DNA of 64,000 nt from Ophioceras dolichostomum (lineage: Eukaryota; Ascomycota; Sordariomycetes; Magnaporthales; Ophioceraceae): contig PYST01000141.1 of assembly GCA_003049485.1 (NCBI GenBank), positions 31,884 through 95,883 on the forward strand. The letters are read 5' to 3'. Every line of letters starts with the position of its first letter. Position 1 is the first letter of the stretch. The notes under the pieces are model-generated. The model was not told where the DNA came from and did not search any database. It was given only the letters and a program-made list of their open reading frames with translations. Below, in pieces: positions 24,001 to 33,846 of this stretch. The translations under genes were made by a program, and so were the position numbers.

Positions 24001-24369
24001 CCCTCCCCTTCCCCGTTCGGATGCACACGCCTAGCTGAAGGACGGACAGACCCTCCCTGGTCCTATCTCGTTTCGTTTCCTCTTCTATCTTCTCTCCCCT
24101 TTCTTCTCTTTCCTCCTTTCAGTCTCCTTCCCTCACCCTCCAGGTCCGTATTGATACCCTTCTGGTACGAGCTGCTTGCCACTTTCACTATCGCCTTCTC
24201 GACATCCTCAACTCAGCCTTGAAGTTTTGAAGGCGCCTACTTGATCGGAACGATCCCGGATACGCTACCGTCGGGGGAGAGGTCTTTGCATCTCCCCCAA
24301 ATTTTCGGAACTACTCTCTACTCCGAAGGGAAAAGCGATAGATAGATCGAGCAAGAGAAATCCGCAAAC
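21027..24369. other. 3.3 kb intergenic region, no supported gene
   Basis: It contains a 13-G run at 22139-22151, a GACA microsatellite at about 23459-23477, the 10 nt palindrome TACCTAGGTA at 23971-23980, and a pyrimidine-rich leader-like tract at about 24040-24130 upstream of the transporter. Several ORFs of 80-130 codons exist in various frames, but none has a recognisable domain or GC3 bias. Confidence 0.4.
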
Positions 24370-26253
24370 ATGGTGGACTTCTACAAGAGGAATCCAGGCG
24401 TGATGCCGCCCAGGCACATCAGGAATATCAGCCGGCCGTACCACGTCGGCTCGTTCCCGACGGACTCGACCACGAACCTGACCGAGATCAAGCTCAGCGC
24501 GAGCCCAGAGTCCAAGGATGACCTCGTCGTGGGCACGTCGCAGCTCTACGCGGAGGGCGGCAAGAGGCGGTACGTGCCCATGCCGACGCCAGACCCCAAG
24601 GACCCGCTCAACCTGCCGACATGGCGCAAGTGGGCGGCCGTGGCGGCGCTCTGCTTCTTCGGCGCCCTGGCCCTCTCGGCCGAGGCCATCATCGGCGCGC
24701 TTGTCCCCGTCTTCGTGCTCGAGTACGCGGGCATCGACCCGAAAATCATCGGCAAGATCGACATCGGCGCCCTGACGCCTCCCGGGACCGTCAACCTGAA
24801 CCCGGTCAAGATCCTCTCGGGCCTGGGAGGGCCGCCCATCGACCAGGTGGCGCTGCTGAGCTCGATCCCGCTGCTCGTCAACGGCGTCGCGTCGTACCTG
24901 ATGGTGCCCCTGTCCATCGCCGTCGGCCGCCGGCCCGTGCTGCTCTTCGCGGCCGTGTGCGCCTTCATGGGCGGCTTCGGCGCCGCCGTCTCGCGCGACC
25001 TGTACGGCCACCTCGCGGCGCGCTGCGTGCAGGGCCTCGGCGCCGGGGCCGTCGAGGCGCTGATCCCGCTCATCGTGCAGGACATGATGTTCATCCACCA
25101 GCGCAACAAGTCCATCTCGCTCATCAGCGCCTCGCAGGGCCTGATCATCGTCAGCCTCGGCATCGCCTCCCCCATCATCGTCGTGCGCCTGAGCTGGCGC
25201 TACCTGTACTGGATCACCTCCGGCGCGTCCGTCTTCGCCTTCTTCCTGCTCATCCTCTTCGTGCCCGAGACCCGCTGGCTGCGCACGCCCGAGGAGCTGG
25301 CCGGCAAGGAGATCTACGACCTGCGCCCCGGGGAGTACCGCCCCCGCCTGGACCCGGCCATGTTCGGCCCGCGCACGAACAAGTCCGACTTCGGCGTCTT
25401 CATCGTCTCGGTCGAGTGGCGGCTCGCGGCCCGGTCGATGTGGGACACGGTGCGCACGACGGCCTTCCCGAACGTGCTGTGGATCATCGTCGTGAACTCG
25501 ATTCTTGTTTCTGTGCAGGGCGCCGCCTCGCAGGTCGGCTCCAGCCTGCTACTCGCCGCGCGCTGGAAGTTCGAGACGCTCGGCTTCGCCGTCGTGCCCG
25601 TCGTCGTGGCCACGCCCTTCGTGTGGCTCTTCGGCGGCTTCCTGGCCGACAGGGTCAGCAACCTGCACGCGAGGCGCCACGGCGGCCGCCGCGAGCCCGA
25701 GGCCCACCTGCTGTCGCTGATCTTCCCGCTGCTGTGCGGCATCGCCGGCCCGGTCCTGTTCGGGTACGCCGGGCAGAACATCGCGAGGGTCTCGAGCTTC
25801 GTGGTCCTGACGGGCATCTTCCTCATCGGTTTCGGCTTCCTGACTGCCAACGCCCTGTTCGCCGTCTACCTGGTTGAGTCCTATCCTAGTTACGCTGGGT
25901 AAGCAAATCATTGAAATCTCTCTCTACTCCCCCGCCATTTTCGTACAGTGCACGCAAGGGGGAACAAGATTGCTAACATTTTTTTTGGCAATTGTAGACC
26001 AGTCCTCGTCAACGTCTCCTCATTCCGTCTCATCGTCGGATTCATCATGTCCTTCAAGGCCACCGACTGGGTCTCGGACCTGGGCTTCCTCAAGAGCTTC
26101 TCCATCTACAGTGCCGCCCTTGCCGCCTCGGTCGCGTTCCTACCCCTCGTGTACATCTACGGCAAGCGCATCCGGTCCTGGACCGCCGGCCGTCTGGAGC
26201 AGCCTATCGAGATCAAGAAGATAGACGAGGATGGTGTCGGTGTGGCGCTGTGA
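24370..26253 (+). CDS. MFS transporter, DHA1-like
   Basis: Major facilitator superfamily membrane transporter. Exon 1 is 24370-25898 and exon 2 is 25998-26253 (donor GTAAGC, acceptor TTGTAG), giving 594 residues. A long cytosolic N-terminus ends in DPKDPLNLPTWRKW, the usual lead-in to TM1 of fungal drug:H+ antiporter-1 transporters. About 12 hydrophobic segments follow. The loop after TM2 contains VGRRPVLL, a variant of the MFS motif A (G-x-x-x-x-G-R-R). Motif-C-like Gly-rich sequence occurs in the first half, and PETRWLRTPEEL marks the central loop. The exon junction falls in the loop YLVESYPSYAG-PVLVN before the last two helices. Substrate cannot be told from sequence; a small cation, allantoate-like compound or drug are possibilities. 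Confidence 0.88.
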
Positions 26254-27211
26254 GCTTGAGATCGCTCGCAAGCAGCTCCCATAATCGGTTGGACTGGACA
26301 AAGAAGCACGAGATTGGATGGAAACCGGTCTTCCCCGCAGACGACCTACCTACCTACAGAGGTTCATGTTTTACATCGGATTCGCGGTGAGAGCCCAAGA
26401 AAAAAGAAAGGGGCGGGACGTGACTCGTCATGGCGAGGAACATCACCCACTATCCAGTCGGCTTGCTCTCGTGGAAGATACCATTTGTTGCTCATATCAG
26501 GTTCGCTCCACGGCTTCGCGGCGCAAAAGCTGCGGAAGCTTGATTCGTGACACTAGTATTCAGTACTATCACTGCACGGCATATACATTGGCGGGCCTTT
26601 TGTAATTATTTGTTTTTTCAATGAGAGCGATGTCATTATGTTGCAACCGCCTGCGACGCCGCGGGCTTGTTCGTCATTGTACATTAGTCCCTTTTCTTAT
26701 GCCCCCTCCCTTGCTCGGTGAGTAGGAGAGGCGGACGGCAGACCATTCACTACATTTTCTCTTCTGCCGTTTCCTATAGGCTTATATCACTTGTAGTGTT
26801 TTGACCGTTAGTCGTTTCGCCTTTCGTTTTCGTGGTCCTTCTCTCGTGATGGCTTCAACATCTTAGAAGCCGGTTACCCTCACAGATTCGAACACTGACG
26901 AGACTGACCCCCGCGCCTGGGAGCATTTATCCTCATCCTGTGTCGTAAAAATAAATGTCATAGTTACCGACCTTTTTAAAATCGCGCCTTCTTGGCATAT
27001 ACTAGATACTCCGGAATCGGAGTGAAAAGACGTTATGAATTTTTTTGTATCCTCGATGCAGGTCGAGAAAATCTGTGAGCCCCAGGGTCGGCTCTGGGCC
27101 TGGATTCCTTTGGACCGGCTCCACAATATCAAAACCGAGGAGCTGACTAAATCCTGGCGCTCCATCCCGCTATAAGCACCAATTAGTAACGAATATCCAA
27201 CAATTGCACAG
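26254..27211. other. Intergenic region, no supported gene
   Basis: 3' flank of the MFS gene and 5' flank of the tRNA gene. It has CCTACC repeats near 26339-26352 and T-rich stretches. Nothing else was recognised. Confidence 0.4.
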
Positions 27212-27283
27212 TCCGATATGGTGTAGTGGCTAACATCCGGCACTCTCACTGCCGAGCCCGGGGTTCGATTCCCCGTATCGGAG
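27212..27283 (+). tRNA. tRNA-Glu(CTC): tRNA-Glu (anticodon CTC)
   Basis: 72 nt cloverleaf. The 7 bp acceptor stem pairs TCCGATA with TATCGGA, followed by discriminator G. The anticodon stem is CGGCA/TGCCG with loop CTCTCAC, anticodon CTC. The T arm has GGTTCGATTCC, a good B box. The A box resembles TGGTGTAGTGGC. There is no intron, and a Pol III terminator lies 14 nt downstream. It decodes the glutamate codon GAG. Confidence 0.95.
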
Positions 27284-27296
27284 GACAAAATATTTC

Positions 27297-27302
27297 TTTT
27301 TT
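27297..27302 (+). terminator. RNA polymerase III T6 terminator of tRNA-Glu
   Basis: A run of six T residues begins 14 nt after the tRNA 3' end, the normal Pol III stop signal. Confidence 0.75.
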
Positions 27303-27853
27303 CGCCTTGATTTTTTGCGTTCTCAGGGAGAGAAGTTGGAATGGGGGCCGTCTGCTGCTGTAACAACCTGTGCTTGTTTGTTTTCTTTTCTTTTCTTTCC
27401 TTTTTTTCCCTTTTCCTCTTTTTTCCCTTTTTTTTTTTCTTTCTCTCTGTTATGATTGCCCTATTCATTCAGCTTCTAATTGATTTCTTTTTCTCTCCCT
27501 CCCTTCATTTACATGCCTTATGCAACTGAAGTAGCCGTCGAGCTAAAGAGGCAATCAGCCGAGGTGAGTCCCAAGCAGTTACGGCTCGGCAGGGGGCACC
27601 TTGGGGTTCCGTATGAGCGGAGGCCAGGCTTGTTAGCTCGGTAAGCCCCGGTTGGAGAAGGCTCATGCTCCAGGGACAGGAGCTCTTGATGTCGGTTATC
27701 ATGGATACAATAAATCTGCTTTCCCTTCCTCACTCCCTACTTTCTCTCAATTAATTCCTATCCTCACTCTCTGGAAGCATCATCAGACTCACAAGCAGGC
27801 TTCTGCTCTGATATAGCATTTCCAATTCCACCATATCCAACAGCAAAACGACA
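27303..27853. other. Intergenic / promoter of the PrpD gene
   Basis: It starts with an extreme T-rich tract at about 27370-27450, then mixed sequence up to the PrpD start. The last 100 bp are pyrimidine-rich with AACAGCAAAACGACA just before the ATG, a typical fungal 5' leader. A 5S rRNA gene was looked for here and not seen. Confidence 0.4.
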
Positions 27854-29797
27854 ATGTCGGCTGTCAATCGGTCTCTCCGCGTCGCAAGCCGGTCTCTGCG
27901 TGGGAGCTGCTTGAAAGCTCCCGCCACAACAGCTGCCCCAGCACTCTCCGTATTTCGCTCCAGCTCCTCCACCCCACGATTCGCACCCTCGTCCTCCTCC
28001 CCATTCTCAACATCTGCATCCCGCCGGTATTCAGCACCCGTCATGTCTCAAGAAGGCCGAGAGTACGATCCTGAGATCAAGGACATTGCTAGCTATGTCC
28101 ACAACACTCCAATTGACTCGGAGCTAGCTGTGAGTTTTCCTGTCTTTGCTTCTTGGCACTGAGAATTCGAGAGAAGATGACCCCGCATTCTCACCCTTTT
28201 TCCTCCTCGACAAGGGGAGAGAACAGGGGAGAACAGCTTAACCGAGGCTAACCGCAAAACAAAAAAACACAGATCGACACAGCACGATGGGTCTTCATCG
28301 ACACTCTGGGCTGTGGCCTTGAGGGCCTCCGGTTCAAGGAGTGCACCAAGCTGCTCGGTCCCGTGGTTGAGGGCTCTGTGGTGCCCAACGGCACCCGCGT
28401 GCCCGGCACGCCCTTCGAGCTGGACCCCGTCAACGGCGCGTTCAACATCGGTGCCATGATCCGGTGGCTCGACTACAACGACTGCTGGCTGGCGGCCGAG
28501 TGGGGCCACCCGTCGGACAACCTGGGCGCCATCCTGGCCGTTGCCGACTGGGTGACGCGGACCAACAAGGCCGCCGCCGCGTCCGGTGGAAAGCAGATCG
28601 CCGGTGGCCGCACCTTCACGGTGCGCGACGTGCTGGAGGCCATGGTGCGCGCCCACGAGATCCAGGGCTGCCTCGCGCTGCTCAACTCGTACAACAAGGT
28701 CGGGCTCGACCACGTCGTGCTCGTCAAGGTTGCCAGCACCGCCGTCGTGGCCAAGATGCTGGGCCTGTCGGAGCGCCAGACCGCCGACGCCGTGAGCCAG
28801 GCCTGGGTCGACGGGCAGAGCCTGCGCACCTACCGCCACTCGCCCAACACCATGTCGCGCAAGTCGTGGGCCGCCGGCGACGCGTGCCAGCGCGCCGTGA
28901 ACCTTGCCCTCAAGGTGCTCAAAGGCGAGTCGGGCATCCCGACCGTCCTGTCCGCCCCTGTGTGGGGCTTCTACGACGTGCTGTTCAAGGGCAAGAAGTT
29001 CGAGTTCCAGCGCCCTTACGGCAGCTACGTCATGGAGAACGTGCTGTTCAAGGTGTCCTACCCTGGTATGTTCTGTTCTGTTCTGTATTCCCTTTCCACT
29101 CTCCACTCACTCTCTCTCCCTCTCTCTTGTTACCCCTGACGCCTACACCACTCCGGATACTAACTCCCTCCACTTCAAAACAGCCGAGTTCCACTCCCAA
29201 ACCGCCATCGAGGCCTCCCAGAAGATCTACAACCACCTCAAGTCCATCGGCAAGTCGGCGGCGGACATCAAGGCCATCACGTGCCGCACGCACGAGGCCT
29301 GCATCCGCATCATCGACAAGCAGTTCAAGCCGATGGACAACTTCGCCGACCGCGACCACTGCATCCAGTACATGTGCTCCGTGATGCTCGTCTTCGGCCG
29401 CCTCGAGGCGACCGACTACGTCGACGGCTCCGAGGCCGCCACATCGGAGCTCGTCGACTCGCTCCGCAAGAAGATCAAGTGCGTCGAGGACCCCAAGTTC
29501 ACGGCCGACTACCACGACCCGGCCCAACGGACCATCGCGAACGCCCTGACGGTCGAGCTCAACGACGGCACCGTGCTCGACGAGGTCGTCGTCGAGGCGC
29601 CCCTGGGCCACAGGCTGAGGCGCGAGGAGGCCAAGCCCGAGATCCTGGCCAAGTACAAGAGGCACCTGGAGCCGCACTTCTCGGCCGAGAAGGTGAAGAA
29701 GATGGTGGACCTGGGCGTGGACGGGAAGAAGCTGGATGCGATGGCCGTGGATGAGTACGTGGACTTGTATGTTGTCAAGGACAGCAAGTTCGTCTAA
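27854..29797 (+). CDS. prpD: Mitochondrial 2-methylcitrate dehydratase (PrpD/Pdh1)
   Basis: It dehydrates 2-methylcitrate to 2-methyl-cis-aconitate in the methylcitrate cycle, which clears toxic propionyl-CoA made from propionate, odd-chain lipids and some amino acids. Exons are 27854-28129, 28273-29065 and 29184-29797, with donors GTGAGT and GTATGT; phases fit, 560 residues. The first 60 residues are Arg/Ser-rich and lack acids, a mitochondrial presequence. MmgE/PrpD family landmarks are [73 protein letters not shown] and [12 protein letters not shown]. Length and full colinearity with bacterial PrpD and yeast Pdh1 make the call firm. Propionate regulation is expected from family knowledge, not seen here. 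Confidence 0.93.
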
Positions 29798-30587
29798 AAG
29801 TAGGCACGTAGTAGGTACCTACCTAGTTAGTCGTTCATATTAATGGGGGTGCTTCGGAGGGACGAGTTGCCAATACCTGGCGGTATTTGGGGAGCTTTGA
29901 GCTTTCGGAAACTTCTTCACAGTCGGTCGGCTGGCTTTTTCAAGGGTGGTAGACTTTAGACGCCTTCCTGCGCGCGCTTTTCCGTACTTGTTCTGTCTAT
30001 TGAGTGAACGCAACACATGGCCGCATCATTTCGACAGGCACGTCTCTTGACGAGAGCAATGCTCACTGCTACGTTGATTGGATGTTCCCCTACGCGAGAC
30101 AAAGGGAGGACGGCTTGACCGGCGAGTCTAGTTGGGACGTCGCGAAGTGTCACAAGGAAGTGCGTGACGAGGTTCAGTGTTCCTATTCGTAGTATTCACA
30201 TTCCTCCCCCTCTTCCTCATTCTCCGTCGTTGGTTCCATTCGGCCTCGACAGCGGCTGGCCCAATCAATCTGTCAGCTTTCGAACAGCCTCCTTACCCGT
30301 TTCGTGTAAGCTGAGAGGACTCAGGCCAGTAGCGTAAACCTTGTAGCTACTACAAATAGGAACATCTCAACTTGAAGCTATTCTGGAAAGGGAGAAGCAG
30401 CCACCTGACCTATGTACATCCCTTCGGTGCAGCCAGGACCAAAAGGCATAAAGAAGTAACAACCTCTTGGCTCATTCCTGGCTGGCTTCGAACCCAACCT
30501 GCTCCCCTCATCCCCCAACTTCGATCCTTACGATCCGACGATTCCTCTCAAAGACCTGCGAAGGGTTGACCGATACATCCTCAAACG
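29798..30587. other. Intergenic region, no supported gene
   Basis: It contains the 12 nt palindrome GTAGGTACCTAC at 29811-29822, 14 nt after the PrpD stop codon, and otherwise unremarkable sequence. Confidence 0.4.
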
Positions 30588-32114
30588 ATGGAGGGACCCC
30601 CGACTCTTGCAGCTCACATGCCGCTGCGGCCAGGACTTGAAGGACTGCCCGTCGAGCTGCTGGGCAAGATCCTTTCGGAAGTCGAGGACCTCCCCGCTCT
30701 CTTATCGGCCATTGTGGCCTCGCACGCCCTCCACGCTGCATTCAACGCAGCGAAGCCCAGCATCTTGTCAAGCGTCCTGGTCAGCCACGTAGGGGTCGAT
30801 GTGACCCCGGACGCTCTCGTGGCGACCGAGGCCGCCGCTCTCGTAGCGGCCGATGATGCCACAGAGCAGCCCAGCGTCGAGGCATTCTGCGCCGAGCATC
30901 TTCAGGTCCGAAAGCCGGCACCGGCCATGGTGTCTCCTGACAAAGCCGTTGCTATCGCAAAACTCAGCGCGGCGGTTCGGACCTTGACCGATCGCTTCGT
31001 CCAGGTCGTTGCCGAAACTGGACCCATCAAGCCGCCGCCCACCAAGCGCGAGCGGGTTCGCATGGAGCGCGCTCTTTACCGCTTCGAGACCTTTCGAAAC
31101 CTGTTCGGCAACGGTGCTGCTGACACATCGGCGGCTGGTGCAGACACGTTAGATCCTGGGATGGAGCTATTCTTCTCCTTCTTTAAGCCTTGGGAGCTGG
31201 AGTAGCTCGGCTGCATGCACGACTTCCTCTTCGACCAGATCAAGCCAGGTAGGTGCCTACTCCTACCCACCTTACCTAGTATTAGTACCTCTGTTGTCGC
31301 GCCCCATCCTCGACTCGCGGTCCGCTAACCGTTTAACGTAGCATACGACGACCTCGCACGCCACGACGTCACATGGGGTTACCTCCGGGTCGAGCCCGCG
31401 CTGGACTACACAAGCCCTGCCGTCCAGGGCATCATGTCCACCGGGCTTGTCTCGATCTACCGTTTCGCCACCGCGACGACGTACGCGGAACGCCACAAAA
31501 TCCTCTTCCGGGAGGACGGCCCGCGCTACCTCCACAACTTCCTCTGCCTAGGCCTCAGATTCTACAGCCTGCCGCTGCAACAAGCGCCACGGGAGCCGTT
31601 CGCCTCAGACCCGGACACTGGCCCGCACGCCGCGTGGCACTGAGCGTACGCAGCTTACGCCCGCCCGATAGAGACGGTCTATGGACCCGGCCACGTCTAT
31701 GCCTACTTCCGCAAATGGGGATACGTCTTCTGGAACAGGGCTCGGCTCCGTAAAGCCGGGCTCTTCAAGAGGCCGTTCCCCGTGGCGCTGCAGCAGTTCG
31801 TGGCGGTGAACGCTTTGGATCACGAAATTTTCGATTCGTGAGAGGCTCGAGAAGCGATCGCGAGGGCTGATGGGACGGATTCTTGGTCCCCGAACGACGA
31901 GAGTCAGGTTGTCTATGCCGGCGCAAGGAGGATGCGGATGGCTCAGCAGGCAGGTCAGCTGCCGGGAACGGCCGAGACGAGTTCGGGTGCGACAAGGACA
32001 TCCGCGGAGCTGGGGGACGCCCTTGAGGCGCAGGGAGAGAAACAGAAGAGGGAACCGAATCAGACGGACGACTCCGGCGCTCAGACGGACGACTCCGGCG
32101 CTGAGACGGGGTGA
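30588..32114 (+). pseudogene. F-box protein gene interrupted by three in-frame stops
   Basis: One long frame resembling fungal F-box proteins, from the ATG at 30588 through an intron 31249-31341 (GTAGGT, CGCTAAC branch, TAG) to a final TGA at 32114. It totals 478 codons if the internal stops are ignored. The F-box core GLEGLPVELLGKILSEVEDL is at residues 16-35. In-frame stops are TAG at 31203-31205 (in PWELE-stop-LGCMHDFLFDQ), TGA at 31641-31643 and TGA at 31839-31841. The sequence stays coding-like between them (for example WGYVFWNRARLRKAGLF). The first stop probably replaced a Gln codon CAG, and both TGAs could derive from CGA, so all fit C-to-T changes. Near the end a 24 bp unit encoding QTDDSGA is tandemly duplicated. 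An active truncated 205-residue product from exon 1 cannot be excluded. Confidence 0.7.
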
Positions 32115-32446
32115 CGTTTCTTCCTCGAAGGACTCTTCCCCCCTCTCTCGGTAGGTAGGTTTTGGTATACGGGGTTAGTTAATCAGGCGCATGGTTCCAC
32201 ATGAATTTGTCAAAAAAATATCTGAAAATTCGAATTTATTGCGGTGGTGAGAAAGCAATCCGATCCTAATCCGATCCTAATCAATGAAATAATGTGGTAT
32301 GAAATACGAGGAGGGAGGGCGAAAGCGAGAAGATATGGATTGGAGGTAGTTACCTCTAAGATAGGTAGACCCGCGGAATGGAATTACAAATGTTGACCCA
32401 CACCAAGCAAGCAAGCAAGCGTCCAGCGTCCCTTTTTTTTTCTGTT
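32115..32446. other. Short intergenic region
   Basis: AT-rich spacer between two convergent 3' ends. GGTAGGTAGG occurs near 32150, a tandem AATCCGATCCT duplication near 32258-32281, and a T9 run near 32433. No gene. Confidence 0.4.
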
Positions 32447-33337
32447 TTAAAAGATAGAGTTGACCAGGTTCCCGCCCAGCGTGGCGCCAGCGCCAAAGAT
32501 CGCCGCGTTCCCCAGCTTCTTCCCGAACTTCTTGCCGTACTCCCCCGTCTTGCCGGAGCCGCCCGCTCCTCCCTGCTGAGCGGGCTGCTCGGCGACCGCC
32601 ATGGGCGGGACGTGGGAGTTGTAGGGATTTGGGTTAGGCACCGGCTGCTGCTGCTGCTGCTGGTTCTGCTGGTGCGCGTAGCTGTTGTAGCCGGCCTTCT
32701 CGTCCGTGTACGTAGGCGCAGGCGCAGGCTTGGGCTGGACGTAGTTGCGCGGGAAGATGCCCTCTTGGCCGGTGCGCTCGTTGCGGCCCATCCACCAGTC
32801 GTCGTTCATGTACTCGTGAACAGCGATGGTGTCGTCGCGCTCGAAGGAGAGGTCGCGGGCGTCGGTGCCGGCGTAGCGGTACAGGGCCGTCGCGTGCGTG
32901 AGGATGTTCTTGGCTGGGGCGGGAGGGGGCGGGGGTTGCGCGCGCTGGGGGAGAGCAGGGGTCGACTGGGAATAGGACGGCGGCTGTGAGGGTTGCTGCT
33001 GCTGTCCGAGGTTGAGGTTGGCGAGGCCGTTGGTCGGCGGGGCTGGGCTGCTGGCCGTTGAAGGGGTTGCACGGTTGGCGGCCGCACCGCCGTGGAGGCT
33101 ACCCTCGGCGGGGAGGAGGCTGTGGATGGAGTCGTAGGCGGCGTCGTCTATGGCGCCCTTCTCGAGGAGGTTCTCGAGTTCCTATTCGAGCGAGAGAGGG
33201 TGAGATACGGCCAGTTAAGCATGATGACTGGAATGTCGACTTTAGGAATGATGGAGAGCCTGCCGATCGCATACATTTTTGATGACCCGTAGAGACCGGT
33301 TGGTCTCGATGATCTGTTGTCGATCTGCCGAAACCAT
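32447..33337 (-). CDS. LSB1: SH3-domain protein, Lsb1/Pin3-like
   Basis: Exon 1 is 33337-33275 (21 codons, MVSADRQQIIETNRSLRVIKN) and exon 2 is 33181-32447, with a GTATGC donor and AATAG acceptor; 265 residues. The N-terminal segment NRSLRVIKN-ELENLLEKGAIDD matches the helix pair found in yeast Lsb1 and Lsb2/Pin3, which bind Las17/WASP and affect actin patches and prion conversion. A Pro/Gln-rich linker leads to the SH3 domain at about residues 120-175 (ATALYRYAGTDARDLSF, then DDWWMGRNERTGQEGIFP and NYV). The tail is rich in Gln, Asn and Tyr and ends in a Gly-rich segment (GKKFGKKLGNAAIFGAGATL) common in fungal members. Actin-patch adaptor function is inferred from the family. Confidence 0.88.
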
Positions 33338-33846
33338 TGTGTGATTCGATCTGAAGTCGGACTAGGAGTAGTGAAAGTGACGACGGAGATCGAGCCTGGC
33401 CAGGAAGACGGTTGTGCGTTGGGGATGAGTGACAAAAAGCTGATGATCGATGGGGAATACTAATTGACGGATATGGGATAACTCTGGCGATCAGAGGGCG
33501 ACGAAGAGATCGTGTTGGACGAATGGAAAATACGAGACGGAAGAAGTGGACGACTTGATGAAGTTGGGGTTCGCTGCTGCTGTGTCTCGGGATGTCGGGT
33601 CCTTGGTGTCAGGCGGCGGCGAGGGTGGGGTCAAAGCGGACTGTGGTGAGCACAGTGGTGGGTGGCTAATCTAATCCTGCTACTTTCTGAACCGCCGGAA
33701 ACTTAAATGAGGCAGTGCCTGCCAACAACCGCCACTGATTATCATCTCACATGTCTCGCCATCTCGATGTGCCTGAGGAGTGTGTTAACAGAAATACATT
33801 GTGTAGAGTCTGTTTTTCACCATAATATTCTCAGCTAGGCACCTCC
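33338..33846. other. Intergenic, promoter side of the SH3 gene
   Basis: This 509 bp lies between the LSB1-like start and the 3' end of the next minus-strand gene. Nothing beyond an ordinary promoter-like region was recognised. Confidence 0.4.

Noticed and set aside
27530..27680. Possible 5S rRNA gene
   Set aside because: The region is GC-rich and structured-looking, but it lacks the conserved 5S internal control sequences.
30470..30545. Possible minus-strand tRNA at GGGTTCGAAG
   Set aside because: The T arm would need an 8 nt loop or a mismatched stem, and no acceptor or anticodon stem can be formed.
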